Shown: positions 26,457-35,121 of the stretch, in pieces
How the letters are laid out: each line of letters starts with the position of its first letter
Numbering within the stretch: the stretch's first letter is position 1
Assembly (NCBI GenBank): GCA_947589115.1
Contig: CANPZP010000004.1
Location: forward strand, 1-54,989
DNA length: 54,989 nt
Reading direction: 5' to 3'
Source of the DNA: Candidatus Gastranaerophilales bacterium
GTDB taxonomy: Bacteria > Cyanobacteriota > Vampirovibrionia > Gastranaerophilales > Gastranaerophilaceae
Notes under the pieces: generated by a model
What the model saw: only the letters and a program-made list of their open reading frames with translations
What the model was told of the DNA's origin: nothing
Database searches by the model: none
Translations under genes and position numbers: made by a program

Positions 26457-27354
26457 AAAACGAATAATAAAAGATACGGTAAAAAAACACATCCCGCAAA
26501 GACATTTATCTTCAATAAGAATAATGTACAGAATATGTATGGAAACAATATACGGGATAAAGCGTACAGGATTAATAAATATAGCGATAGTTGCGGCTAT
26601 GGCGGCTATTTTATCCATTTTCGGAGCTTTATTCAGAACAAGTTTTTCTCTTACATCATTTGTTGATAAATTAGGTGATGCATTTGAAATATCAGTATAT
26701 TTAAAACCTACAGCCGAACCAGATTATATTTCGGCAAGACTGAAAGAAATTGACCATGTCAAAAAAATAACAATAATAACTAAACAGCAGGCATGGGAAG
26801 AAATGAATAAAGATATAGATGTTTCGGGACTTGAAAACCCGCTTCCCGATACTTTGCATGTTACGATTGACGACCCTTCAAATATTTCGGAAGTTTGTGA
26901 AAGCATTAAAAAAGTTTCGGGAATTGAAAATATTTCATATGCACAGGAAATTGCAAAAAAACTGCAAACATTAACAAATGTTTTTAATACAGTAACGATA
27001 ATTGTACTCTTTGCTGTTGCAATGTTAACTATAATCATTATTAATTGTACAATTCAGCTTGTAATTCAATCAAGAAAAGAAGAAATAGAAATAATGAGAT
27101 TAATGGGAGTAAGCAACTGGTATATAAAAATTCCGTTAATACTTCAAGGAGCAATATACGGATTTTTAGGCGCAATTATTTCACTCTTGCCTTTAAACAC
27201 GGTTCAAAACGGATTATATAAGCTGCATGACTTCTTTAATGTTCCGCCCTCTGAATTTGCTATGCATATCGTTGTATTCTGCTTATTTATTATGGCAATA
27301 TTCTTTAGTGCAGGCGGAAGTATGCTATCCATAAAAAAACATCTTCAAGTATAA
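26449..27354 (+). CDS. ftsX: Cell division membrane protein FtsX
   Basis: 301 residues with the FtsX layout: cytoplasmic N terminus, TM1 around NIAIVAAMAAILSIFGALF, an extracytoplasmic domain (ISVYLKPTAEPDYI through AQEIAKKLQ), then three more membrane segments (VTIIVLFAVAMLTIIII, AIYGFLGAIISLLPL, IVVFCLFIMAIFFSAGG). The RKEEIEIMRLMGVSNWYI linker before TM3 is diagnostic. Starts 8 nt before the ftsE stop. A terminator directly follows. Confidence 0.95.
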   Translation: MNRKRIIKDTVKKHIPQRHLSSIRIMYRICMETIYGIKRTGLINIAIVAAMAAILSIFGALFRTSFSLTSFVDKLGDAFEISVYLKPTAEPDYISARLKEIDHVKKITIITKQQAWEEMNKDIDVSGLENPLPDTLHVTIDDPSNISEVCESIKKVSGIENISYAQEIAKKLQTLTNVFNTVTIIVLFAVAMLTIIIINCTIQLVIQSRKEEIEIMRLMGVSNWYIKIPLILQGAIYGFLGAIISLLPLNTVQNGLYKLHDFFNVPPSEFAMHIVVFCLFIMAIFFSAGGSMLSIKKHLQV

Positions 27355-27390
27355 AAAAGACCCGAGAAATATTTATCTCGGGTCTTTTTT
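27353..27390. terminator. Bidirectional intrinsic terminator
   Basis: Six A, 9-bp perfect stem GACCCGAGA/TCTCGGGTC with an 8-nt loop, six T. It stands between the converging ftsX and AAA ATPase genes and overlaps the stop codon of the latter. Confidence 0.92.
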
Positions 27391-28909
27391 AATTTTCACT
27401 CGGGAAAAAACCGATTTTAGAATGTTTTATATCTTCCGAGGGAAGAAAATCTTTAGGATTCGGTTTTACTTCACCCGTCTTTTTAATAGCCTGAAGAAAA
27501 TCATTTTCTTCAATCATTGAACGGTTTCTTTTTCTTGCAATATTTGCCGCATCTTGAGTAATCTTACATACCGAATCATTAGAATATCCTCTTAGTTCTT
27601 TAGATATCCTTTTTAAAGCTTCTTCATCTTCCAGTAAAGTTTTACCCTTTGTGATTCTGCCTAAATTTTTCTTAATAAGACTTTCAATTAATTCTTGATT
27701 CGGAACTCCGATTGCCTTTTTTGCCGTAATTCTTCTTACAACTGCAGGATCAAGCATATTATACTTATTTGTTGCGCCAATAACAAATACATTTGATTCT
27801 TCCGCTTTATCCAGACATTGAAGCAGTGTACCTATCATTTTTAAATCTTCACTGTTTACATTGTCTTTCCTGTTAAAAGCCACAGTATCTATTTCATCCA
27901 TAAATAATAAAATAGGTTTATTTGTATCTTTAGCAATCTTTATTGCCTCATCAAATGCTTTAGATAAATTTTTTGATGTCCTGTTAATATAAGCCGAGCC
28001 GAATTTTGAAACATCCAATAAATACAACGGAACACCCGCCTCTTGAGCTAATGCTTTTGAAATATACGTTTTTCCGCATCCCGGAGGCCCATATAAAAGA
28101 ATACCTCTCGGTGTTGTTATTCCATATTCATTCAAATCCTCTTTCACAGTTTCAGGAGATTTTATAGCTTTTAATATTCCGTCATTTAAAACTTCTTTAA
28201 CATCATCAAGCCCGACAACATCTTCAAATCCTTTTGGTGAATTTGGTGTCGGTTCATATTTTTGAAGCAGACTTCCTTTTGTAGTTTTACTTCCGGCTTT
28301 TGTATTTGATGTCCTATGAACTGAGTTATCATCTTCATCCAATTCATCTTCATCTATATCTTCATCATCTGCATTACTCTTTTTGTTGTAATCTTTGTAA
28401 TCTTTTTCATCATCCGGGTCATTATAATAAGCATAATTATCCGCACCTCCGGTTTTTTCCAACGGCTCAACGTAACTCGTATGCATCATTATTCCGTCTA
28501 ATAATAAATTGCGCCAATTATAACTATTTAAAGTGGGTTTGTCTTTATCGTCCAATCTTCTGATTGTTTCATCCGCAAAATCATCTGAATAATAATCATG
28601 AATTCTGTTTGCATAATCTAATTTTTTATTATCCACAAACATTATTGATACATACTCACAAAGCATAGATTTTAAAGCCACGAATATATCGGATAAATCA
28701 GCAAAAGTTGACGGATTACTTACCTCTTTTCCGTTATTTTCCATCTTCCTTAAAGAATCTTCAATTGTGTTACATTGGGAATTAAGTTTTAACATTGCTT
28801 TTGCAAAATCTTTATCCTTGATTTTGAATAGCTCAGTTTTTAATTCTCTATCTAATTTTTTGTCATATCCAAAACTCACTTTATTTGTATAATTATTTGA
28901 AATTCTCAC
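27389..28909 (-). CDS. AAA+ ATPase, FtsH/katanin-like single AAA module
   Basis: 506 residues. Residues ~1-135 are helical with no known motif, ~150-205 form a low-complexity acidic linker (DEDIDEDELDEDD), and ~230-460 are a classic AAA module: GFEDVVGLDDVKEVL, Walker A GPPGCGKTYISKAL, Walker B PILLFMDEIDTVAF, sensor-1 VIGATNKYNMLDPAVVRR and the C-terminal lid. There is no protease domain or membrane anchor, so not FtsH itself; possibly an unfoldase or remodelling factor. It opens with MRISNNYTNKVSFGYDKKL, a short polar leader. The start is GTG at 28909 with AAGGAG upstream. Confidence 0.85.
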   Translation of the reverse strand: MRISNNYTNKVSFGYDKKLDRELKTELFKIKDKDFAKAMLKLNSQCNTIEDSLRKMENNGKEVSNPSTFADLSDIFVALKSMLCEYVSIMFVDNKKLDYANRIHDYYSDDFADETIRRLDDKDKPTLNSYNWRNLLLDGIMMHTSYVEPLEKTGGADNYAYYNDPDDEKDYKDYNKKSNADDEDIDEDELDEDDNSVHRTSNTKAGSKTTKGSLLQKYEPTPNSPKGFEDVVGLDDVKEVLNDGILKAIKSPETVKEDLNEYGITTPRGILLYGPPGCGKTYISKALAQEAGVPLYLLDVSKFGSAYINRTSKNLSKAFDEAIKIAKDTNKPILLFMDEIDTVAFNRKDNVNSEDLKMIGTLLQCLDKAEESNVFVIGATNKYNMLDPAVVRRITAKKAIGVPNQELIESLIKKNLGRITKGKTLLEDEEALKRISKELRGYSNDSVCKITQDAANIARKRNRSMIEENDFLQAIKKTGEVKPNPKDFLPSEDIKHSKIGFFPSEN

Positions 28910-28988
28910 AATATTCTCCTTTTTACATAAATATTAAATACAAATAAAAATTTTTTTGCCAAAAATTTTTTGTAAAAAATAAATTTAC

Positions 28989-29018
28989 TTGTAGAAAGAT
29001 ACATATTTATGTTAGTAT
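28989..29018 (+). promoter_or_regulatory. Probable promoter of tRNA-Ser
   Basis: TTGTAG (28989-28994), 18-nt spacer, TAGTAT (29013-29018), placing the start about 8 nt before the tRNA. Both boxes are only partial matches to consensus. Confidence 0.4.
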
Positions 29019-29032
29019 TGTAATAAATAAAA

Positions 29033-29122
29033 GGAGAAGTGGCCGAGTAGGTTTAAGGCGGCACCCTGCTAAGGTGTTGTGTGGAGTAATCTGCACCGTG
29101 GGTTCGAATCCCACCTTCTCCG
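29033..29122 (+). tRNA. tRNA-Ser (anticodon GCU)
   Basis: 90-nt class II tRNA. Acceptor GGAGAAG pairs with CTTCTCC, discriminator G. Anticodon loop CTGCTAA in stem CACC.../...GGTG gives anticodon GCT (Ser AGC/AGU). A long variable arm (GTTGTGTGGAGTAATCTGCAC region) is typical for serine, and the T arm is GTGGG-TTCGAAT-CCCAC. CCA is not encoded. Confidence 0.95.
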
Positions 29123-29277
29123 TTTTTTGTGTCAATTATTTATTGTAATTATATTATTTGATATGTGTGTTTTTATGCATAAGTGCTAATAAAAAAGGAG
29201 ATAGAATTTCTACCCCTTCATTATATTATTTTGTTAGACATGAATGCTATGGAGAAATGGGATGGAATGGTGAAGAT
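29123..29277. other. Intergenic region without a recognisable gene
   Basis: AT-rich spacer between tRNA-Ser and the intact prepilin gene. A hairpin at 29191-29216 is a likely minus-strand terminator for the prepilin gene. Nothing else supported. Confidence 0.5.
29191..29216 (-). terminator. Probable intrinsic terminator
   Basis: Read on the minus strand: GGGGTAGA, loop AAT, TCTA-T-CTCC with one bulge, followed by TTTTTTATT. It lies about 60 nt past the stop of the intact prepilin-like gene. Confidence 0.6.
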
Positions 29278-29922
29278 TCATAATTTATGCGGATAATCAC
29301 TTTTAATCTCCCACCCGTCATTCATTATTAAAGCTGCACAATAATTTGCGTATTTTTTACAATCAGATAAAAGTTCTTCTCTTGTCGGAGGCGTAAGCTG
29401 CCTTAAAAGGTTTTCACTTTTTGCAGGCTCAAACGGTTTGGCATTTGGAAAGTCTTTTGGTACATGAATACCCCTGTTCAGACAAAATTTAAATCTATCT
29501 CTTCCAGCTTCATTCGGACCTTTTAATCCGTTAATATCTACCTCAAACCCGCTGGCATAACCACAAGTTCCCAAATATGATATTGCAGTACCGTCATTAA
29601 ATGTATATAATATACCTTTTGAATCAAAACCTGCATCATATGTTACTTCCGTTGTCGGCAGGTATTTTGATATATAATTAAACCAAATATTATCAGAATT
29701 ATAAAACCTATTATTTTTATTTTTCCATTGTAGTGAAGGGATACCTTCTTCAACCTCGGCGAGCTTTATAGCTTGAGATATTGCGGAATATGCTTTCTTT
29801 AATTTAGCTGCCGTTTCTACTCTTTTATGATATTGGATTAAGACAGGAACGGTTAGTCCCGCTATAATTCCTATAATGACAAGTGTTATTAATACTTCTG
29901 ATAAAGTAAACCCCTTTTTCAT
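29278..29922 (-). CDS. Prepilin-like protein, intact member
   Basis: 214 residues starting MKKGFTLSEVLITLVIIGI, a canonical class III signal peptide with Gly at -1 and Glu at +5, followed by the hydrophobic helix and AAKLKKAYSAISQAIKLAEV. It shares with the four frame-broken paralogues VDINGLKGPNEAGRDRF and the tail DGWEIKSDYPHKL. There is no homopolymer here and the frame is intact, so this copy shows what the others encode. A GTG 12 nt upstream (29934) is an alternative start, giving MKKSMKKGF. Probably exported and assembled by a type IV pilus or secretion machinery encoded elsewhere. Confidence 0.9.
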   Translation of the reverse strand: MKKGFTLSEVLITLVIIGIIAGLTVPVLIQYHKRVETAAKLKKAYSAISQAIKLAEVEEGIPSLQWKNKNNRFYNSDNIWFNYISKYLPTTEVTYDAGFDSKGILYTFNDGTAISYLGTCGYASGFEVDINGLKGPNEAGRDRFKFCLNRGIHVPKDFPNAKPFEPAKSENLLRQLTPPTREELLSDCKKYANYCAALIMNDGWEIKSDYPHKL

Positions 29923-30064
29923 ACTCTTCTTCACTTTCTTTAATATATTTAAATGATATAGTTTAATTATACATTAATTAGTATACTTGTCAATTTAAAA
30001 ATAAAGTCATTTATTAATTATTTAATTAATAAATATAATTTTAAATAAATTATCGGAGTAAAAA

Positions 30065-30283
30065 ATGATTATAAATGACTTAAAGAAAGTACTGTTGGAT
30101 GTAAATATAAGTTTAACCGAACTTGCGCAGGCATTATCCAAACGATTAAATAAACCATATTCAATGCAGAATTTATCAAATAAATTAAGACATGAAACAA
30201 TAACATACAAAGATATGCTGATAATAGCCGATATATTAGGATATGAAATAAAATTTATACCAAAAGAAAAAACTAATTTTTAA
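30065..30283 (+). CDS. Small HTH (Cro/CI-like) DNA-binding protein
   Basis: 72 residues beginning MIINDLKKVLLDVNISLTEL, with a helix-turn-helix look: LAQALSKRLNKPYSMQNLSNKLRHE then TYKDMLIIADILGYEIKFI. This matches the short XRE-like proteins common in Firmicutes and gut bacteria. Shine-Dalgarno is CGGAG. It overlaps the 3' end of the converging SEC-C gene by 11 nt. Target unknown; it may simply be autoregulatory. Confidence 0.75.
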   Translation: MIINDLKKVLLDVNISLTELAQALSKRLNKPYSMQNLSNKLRHETITYKDMLIIADILGYEIKFIPKEKTNF

Positions 30284-31580
30284 GCATACAGCATTTTTTA
30301 TATTTTTTACCGCTGCCGCACGGACAAGGGTCATTTCTACCCACTTTTGAATAATCAATATTGGTTTTTTCTTTCAGTTCTTCATTTTGCTGAACTTTAT
30401 TCATCATTTGTTCAAAAATTTTCGAAGAATAAAGAACGCTGGAAGATGAAAATATTTTTTTCTCCAAGAAATCCGACTTATAAAACTTTAATAATTCATC
30501 TAAAGTGTAAGACGTTGAAAGAATTTCATTTACTCTGTCAAGGAAGTCAGGATATTTTGAAGCTAATCTTTTAATAATATTTGCGGGGACTTTATCATTT
30601 TCGAGAAAGTTTTTAATACAATCTTTATACCCTTGCACCGTTTTATAATCGGCGGTTTCAAAAATTTTACAAAGTGTTTGATAGAAAGGAAGAACAAATA
30701 ATCCAAGTTCTTTATCATAGATTATACCAATATCATAGGTTGAAGAATGGGAAGAAAATCCTTCCATGGATTTTTCCATAAAATCGCTATACGAATTTTG
30801 GAAATCCGACACAGTAAAGAATCTGTTATTTTCAACCTGATGAATATTTTTTTCTATTTCGGATTTATCAGGCAAAATACCGTCCTCACAATAGGCATTA
30901 AATAAATTTATTAAATTATCGGCATATTGATTTGTGGTAATAATTTCATCTCCGTTAAAGCATTCGATGAATTTATTGCCTAAATCCGCAACTAATTTTT
31001 CAATTTGAGCCTTTTTACGAGGATTTTGCTCATAAACAACTTCAGGTTTTTCAATAATTTTTGCTATCGCATATTTATATATTTCGTCTTTATTAATACT
31101 TGAAACAACATTAGATATTTCAAGCAGATAATATTCATCCTTCATCGGGAAAATTCTGCATATTAAAAATTGGGCCGGAGTAATACCCCTAAAATTATTC
31201 ATTTTAACGAGAGATAATATTTTATACATCCTCTCATTAATTATATTATACAGTTCAAATCCGTTACTTAATACCCGTTTTACTTCAAAGACGGAAGAAA
31301 ATGATTTGGAGAGTGCGGATAAAATTTCGATTTCACTATCTTGTAAGTCAGTATTTTTTTCTTTATACAGTTGAATAATGGATTTTCTCTCCGGAGTGAG
31401 CCTTCTTTCGAAAATATACGGTATGAGCAGAGCATTAACCCTGTTACTATCCGGATTTTTAACGGATAATGCACTTAAATATTCATTAAAATCCTGTTTG
31501 ATTTCATCATCCGATAATACAAAATTCATAATTTTGGTAACTGTATCTGAAATAAAAGCTAATTTTTCAATAACTGACAT
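30273..31580 (-). CDS. SEC-C motif protein
   Basis: 435 residues, helical and mostly unrecognised, ending in a SEC-C zinc motif: VGRNDPCPCGSGKKYKKCC. SEC-C tails bind zinc and, in SecA, SecB or ribosomes. The N-terminal ~400 residues have no signal peptide or membrane segment and no known domain I can name. GGGGATAG precedes the ATG, which comes 2 nt after the stop of pgeF, making this the last gene of the lgt operon. SecA itself is much longer and has a DEAD motor, absent here. Confidence 0.75.
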   Translation of the reverse strand: MSVIEKLAFISDTVTKIMNFVLSDDEIKQDFNEYLSALSVKNPDSNRVNALLIPYIFERRLTPERKSIIQLYKEKNTDLQDSEIEILSALSKSFSSVFEVKRVLSNGFELYNIINERMYKILSLVKMNNFRGITPAQFLICRIFPMKDEYYLLEISNVVSSINKDEIYKYAIAKIIEKPEVVYEQNPRKKAQIEKLVADLGNKFIECFNGDEIITTNQYADNLINLFNAYCEDGILPDKSEIEKNIHQVENNRFFTVSDFQNSYSDFMEKSMEGFSSHSSTYDIGIIYDKELGLFVLPFYQTLCKIFETADYKTVQGYKDCIKNFLENDKVPANIIKRLASKYPDFLDRVNEILSTSYTLDELLKFYKSDFLEKKIFSSSSVLYSSKIFEQMMNKVQQNEELKEKTNIDYSKVGRNDPCPCGSGKKYKKCCMLKN

Positions 31581-31582
31581 TT

Positions 31583-32317
31583 CTATCCCCTTTTTATTTT
31601 AACGACAGCACTATGTCTTGCCGTAACACCTTTTTCTTTTCTATATGAAAAAAATATATCAGACATGCAGAATGTGCAATAGTCACAAATATCTATATTT
31701 TTTATCCCCGTATTCTCCAATTGGTATTTGTTCAATAATTTTAAATCAATATAATACTTATCACCTTTTTTTGTATAAACGTCATAAGAATCTGAGTTAA
31801 CAAGCTGAGAAAAAACATCTTCATTTGTTTCAAAACAACATTTACCTATAGCCGGGCCAATCAATGCAATAATATTTTCAGGTTTAATATTGAAATCTTT
31901 CTGCATTTTTAGGGATGTTTTCTTTGCAATATTTTTAGCGGTACCACGCCAGCCGGCATGTATTACGGCTGCTATATTATCTTTTTTACTATAAAGAATT
32001 ACAGGAGTGCAGTCTGCATAATTTAAAACCATAATACTATCAGGATTTGAAGATATTAATGCATCAGTATTATCATAAAAACTTTTATCTTCTTTTACTG
32101 TTTCAATATTATCAGAATGAATCTGTTTAGCGGTAATAAAGCCCTTGGCTGATAATTTATCAAGTAAGAATTGTCTGTTTGTGTTTGCTTCCTCTTTTAA
32201 ATCCATTCTGTCAGCACAAGTAAGAACAAACTCTCTTGTTGTGAAGAAGCAATCATAATCACTTAATAAAGAAGATTTAAGTATTTTTTTTCCGTAAAAA
32301 TTATCAAAATAAAACAT
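31583..32317 (-). CDS. pgeF: Purine nucleoside phosphorylase / laccase-domain protein (PgeF/YfiH)
   Basis: 244 residues of the DUF152/LACC1 family. Diagnostic: AKQIHSDNIETV, ALISSNPDSIMVLNYADCTP with metal-binding Cys, AVIHAGWRGTAKNIAKK, ALIGPAIGKCCFETNEDVF and FFSYRKEKGVTARHSAVV. Characterised members are purine nucleoside phosphorylases/adenosine deaminases; E. coli YfiH also edits peptidoglycan precursors. Its start overlaps the upp stop by 1 nt. Confidence 0.92.
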   Translation of the reverse strand: MFYFDNFYGKKILKSSLLSDYDCFFTTREFVLTCADRMDLKEEANTNRQFLLDKLSAKGFITAKQIHSDNIETVKEDKSFYDNTDALISSNPDSIMVLNYADCTPVILYSKKDNIAAVIHAGWRGTAKNIAKKTSLKMQKDFNIKPENIIALIGPAIGKCCFETNEDVFSQLVNSDSYDVYTKKGDKYYIDLKLLNKYQLENTGIKNIDICDYCTFCMSDIFFSYRKEKGVTARHSAVVKIKRG

Positions 32318-32979
32318 TAATTTTCAACCGTGTTAAATATTCTGTCACCCGCATCACCAAGTCCCGGTCTGATATATCCGGAATCATTCAAACAATTATC
32401 AATACTTGCCGTGATTATTTTAACATCAGGATATATATCATAGAGTTTTTTCAGCCCTTCAGGCGCACTGATTAAGCTGACAAATCTTATATTTTTTTGA
32501 GGAACTTTTTTATTCACAAAAAGTTTAATGGCATCAATGGCGGAATTACCTGTTGCAAGCATAGGATCAAGAATCAGAATAATTTTTTTCTCGGGGTTAT
32601 CAAATTCAACAGGAATTTTATTATAATACCATATAGGAGTCAGAGTATCTTCATCTCTATACATGCCGATGTGCCTTACTGTAGCAAAAGGCATAATATC
32701 ATTTGCTATATCTGAGAATATAAGCCCTGCTCTAAGTATCGGAGCAATAATAACTTCATTATCAGATTTAAGAACATTGCATTTGCAGGATTCCAAGGGA
32801 GTATTAACATCTTTTTCTTCAAGTTCCAAATCTTCGGTTGCCTTGTAAAACAATAAATAAGTTATACGCTTAACAGCGCTTCTGAATACTTCCGCAGTAG
32901 TATTTTTATCTCTTATAATGCTTAAGTTGTGACAACACAAAGGATGATTTACAACAAACACATTTTTATAATTATTCAT
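32317..32979 (-). CDS. upp: Uracil phosphoribosyltransferase
   Basis: 220 residues; converts uracil and PRPP to UMP. Motifs: VVNHPLCCHNLSIIRDKNT, APILRAGLIFSDIANDIMP, HIGMYRDEDTLTP, the PRPP loop ILDPMLATGNSAIDAIKLF and the C-terminal NDSGYIRPGLGDAGDRIFNT. Next to pgeF, both act in nucleobase salvage. Start overlaps the MCE gene end by 8 nt. Confidence 0.96.
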   Translation of the reverse strand: MNNYKNVFVVNHPLCCHNLSIIRDKNTTAEVFRSAVKRITYLLFYKATEDLELEEKDVNTPLESCKCNVLKSDNEVIIAPILRAGLIFSDIANDIMPFATVRHIGMYRDEDTLTPIWYYNKIPVEFDNPEKKIILILDPMLATGNSAIDAIKLFVNKKVPQKNIRFVSLISAPEGLKKLYDIYPDVKIITASIDNCLNDSGYIRPGLGDAGDRIFNTVEN

Positions 32980-33628
32980 TTGTTTTTTCCTTATCTTTTT
33001 TCATAATTCCATTATTTTCAAGCCGGAATTTTGTATCTTTTGTAAGTTTTTCAATAATAACCGTTTGAAAAGTATTTATTTCACCTGTTTTTGAAGAAAA
33101 ATCCTTAACAAGAGCACTTTGTTTTAAATACTCTTTTTTATTAAGTAAATCGGCAGATTTTATAGTCCTTCCGATACCGCCGTATATATCAATTAAAACA
33201 TTAGCGACAAGAGTCTGACCATCCCATAAATCTTTAACCCTGTATGAATTAACGGGAAGAATAACATCTCTGTCTTGAGAAATAATGGTATCATCCTGCA
33301 TCAATTCTAAAGATGTTGAACCGCCCAGCCCGTAAAATTCAATTATTGCGGAAGTTTTCTTCGGAAGTTTAACCCCTTTTTTATTTACTATAAATGAAAC
33401 AAATACTTTATTATCAAATATTTTAACATCTTTAATATAGCCTATATTAATGCCCATAAGCCGAACAGGCGAACCGTTTATAAGTCCTCCGGCATCATTC
33501 ACAAAAATATAGTACATGTTTTGTGTTTCACTCTCTATTTTTGTTTTATAGATAAAAAAGAATAACGAACCTAATACAATGAGAGTCCAAACAATTATTT
33601 CAATAAGCCAAATATATTTTCTTTTCAT
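32972..33628 (-). CDS. MCE/MlaD-family membrane-anchored lipid transport protein
   Basis: About 218 residues: an N-terminal membrane anchor (IWLIEIIVWTLIVLGSLFFF) then a single MCE domain (YYIFVNDAGGLINGSPVRLM, GINIGYIKDVKI, PKKTSAIIEFYGLGGSTSLE). MCE proteins carry lipids between membranes in diderms; cyanobacterial and plastid TGD2-type proteins have this single-domain form. The longer reading starts at TTG (33646); the ATG at 33628 lies exactly 6 nt after a TATAAT, suggesting leaderless expression. No permease or ATPase partner is in the window. Confidence 0.85.
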   Translation of the reverse strand: MKRKYIWLIEIIVWTLIVLGSLFFFIYKTKIESETQNMYYIFVNDAGGLINGSPVRLMGINIGYIKDVKIFDNKVFVSFIVNKKGVKLPKKTSAIIEFYGLGGSTSLELMQDDTIISQDRDVILPVNSYRVKDLWDGQTLVANVLIDIYGGIGRTIKSADLLNKKEYLKQSALVKDFSSKTGEINTFQTVIIEKLTKDTKFRLENNGIMKKDKEKTNE

Positions 33629-33634
33629 TCTAAT

Positions 33635-33640
33635 ATTATA
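33635..33640 (-). promoter_or_regulatory. -10 box 6 nt before the MCE gene ATG
   Basis: TATAAT on the minus strand (33635-33640), ATTAGA, then ATG at 33628. TTGTAA stands 16 nt upstream as a fair -35 (4/6). The box lies just outside the lgt stop, giving this gene its own promoter inside the operon. Confidence 0.6.
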
Positions 33641-33656
33641 AAACAAATTAGCAAGT

Positions 33657-34454
33657 TTACAAACTTTGATTATTATTTAACTTATCCGTAAATATTAAAC
33701 CTAAAATACCAAATATAATGAAAAGGCAAGCGGTAACATGAGCAATATGAAGATTATAAATATTTAAAACACTGTCTAACCTTACGGATTCAACAATAAT
33801 TCTTACTACAGAATATAAAATCATATAACTAAAAAATATAAACCCGTCTTTTCTTTTACTATATTTTGTCAAAATCAAATACAAAATAATAAAAACAAGA
33901 ATATTTAATAAAGATTCATACAAAAATGCAGGATGAAAGTATTCAAACGATTTATAATCAACAGGTCTTGAAGCATAGGGGATATAGAGTTTCCATGGTA
34001 TATAAGCAGGCAATCCGAAGGCTTCCGAGTTAAAGAAATTCCCCCATCTGCCCACAGCCTGACCTATAATAAGCCCGAAAGAAAATAAATCAGCATATCT
34101 GAGAAAGTTAAGATTATTAGCTTTTGTATAAAAATATCCTGCAATTATACCCCCAAGAACAGCACCCTGTATTGATATCCCCCCGTTCCATATTGCTGGT
34201 ATTTCTAACGGATTTTTTGAAAAATAACTAAAATCCAGTATAACATAATACAATCTTGCAAAAATTATTCCGAAAACAATCAATATAAAAGATATATCAA
34301 AGACAGAATCCATTGGAATATCTTTAAAGTATTTATTTTTAACAAAACAAATAACAACAATAGAAATGAGAATAGCCAAAGCCATAATGATTCCGTAGAA
34401 ATGTATATCTAAAGAACCTATACTAAAAGCTATTGCACCCGGAGATTTAAACAT
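33657..34454 (-). CDS. lgt: Prolipoprotein diacylglyceryl transferase
   Basis: 265-residue integral membrane enzyme attaching diacylglycerol to the lipobox cysteine. About seven hydrophobic segments; the Lgt signature appears as GQAVGRWGNFFNSEAFG, with IWNGGISIQGAVLGGI and HPAFLYESLLN. The start is 2 nt past the stop of the TPR lipoprotein gene, so the maturation enzyme is encoded right after a lipoprotein substrate. No clear Shine-Dalgarno; coupling is likely. Confidence 0.96.
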   Translation of the reverse strand: MFKSPGAIAFSIGSLDIHFYGIIMALAILISIVVICFVKNKYFKDIPMDSVFDISFILIVFGIIFARLYYVILDFSYFSKNPLEIPAIWNGGISIQGAVLGGIIAGYFYTKANNLNFLRYADLFSFGLIIGQAVGRWGNFFNSEAFGLPAYIPWKLYIPYASRPVDYKSFEYFHPAFLYESLLNILVFIILYLILTKYSKRKDGFIFFSYMILYSVVRIIVESVRLDSVLNIYNLHIAHVTACLFIIFGILGLIFTDKLNNNQSL

Positions 34455-34456
34455 AA

Positions 34457-35047
34457 TTAACTCTGCGCTGAATCCTTATTCAGTGCATCCTCAGATGAAG
34501 TATTTTCAGCATTTTCAATGCTTTCAGTAAATTCCTTAATTTTGGTATTCAACTCATTGATTTTACTGTTAATACTTTCTTCTTCTTTTGAATTAGGATT
34601 TTTAGCAAGGTATTGATTATATGCTTCAACTGCTTCTAATGCCTTATCATTAAATTCCATCATTAGTTCTTTTGATGGCGTATTTTCATTATAATCAGCA
34701 TCTTCATCTTCAAGTACTTTGTAAGCCAAAGACTCCTTAGCCACCGCAATGGTATAATAAGAATCAATAAATTCGGGGTTTAAAGTAATAACTTTATCAA
34801 GTTCATCTATTGCATTCTGATATTCACCTATACTGTTATAAGCAACGGCTAAATTATAATGGGTTTGATAAATATCATTGTCTAAATCAAGACTTGATTT
34901 TAATCTGCATATTGCAGTTTGAGCATCCCCTTTGTCCATATAATTAACAGCTTTATTATTTAACTCTTGTATTGCCAGATTATTTATACATGCCGTAGAC
35001 ATGACCGAAATAAATAATATGGTTAACAGTAATAAAATTTTTTTCAT
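34457..35047 (-). CDS. TPR lipoprotein
   Basis: 196 residues. The signal peptide MKKILLLLTILFISVMSTAC has a lipobox ending STAC, so mature protein is expected to be lipid-anchored. Two to three TPR units follow (AVNYMDKGDAQTAICRLKSS, THYNLAVAYNSIGEYQNAID, SYYTIAVAKESLA), then a coiled-coil tail rich in Glu/Asn. A longer reading to 35092 is rejected because it would bury the signal peptide; AGGGA precedes the ATG at 35047. First gene of the lgt operon. Likely a scaffold in the envelope. Confidence 0.85.
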   Translation of the reverse strand: MKKILLLLTILFISVMSTACINNLAIQELNNKAVNYMDKGDAQTAICRLKSSLDLDNDIYQTHYNLAVAYNSIGEYQNAIDELDKVITLNPEFIDSYYTIAVAKESLAYKVLEDEDADYNENTPSKELMMEFNDKALEAVEAYNQYLAKNPNSKEEESINSKINELNTKIKEFTESIENAENTSSEDALNKDSAQS

Positions 35048-35121
35048 AAAAAGGTCCCTAAGATTATTTTTAAACAGACTCCCTGAGTTCAAATTAAGAA
35101 CTTACTTAACTTGTTTGAAGC

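Noticed and set aside
30065-30283. HTH protein plus SEC-C gene as a toxin-antitoxin pair
   Set aside because: They are convergent, not an operon, and the SEC-C protein is too long and lacks a toxin fold.
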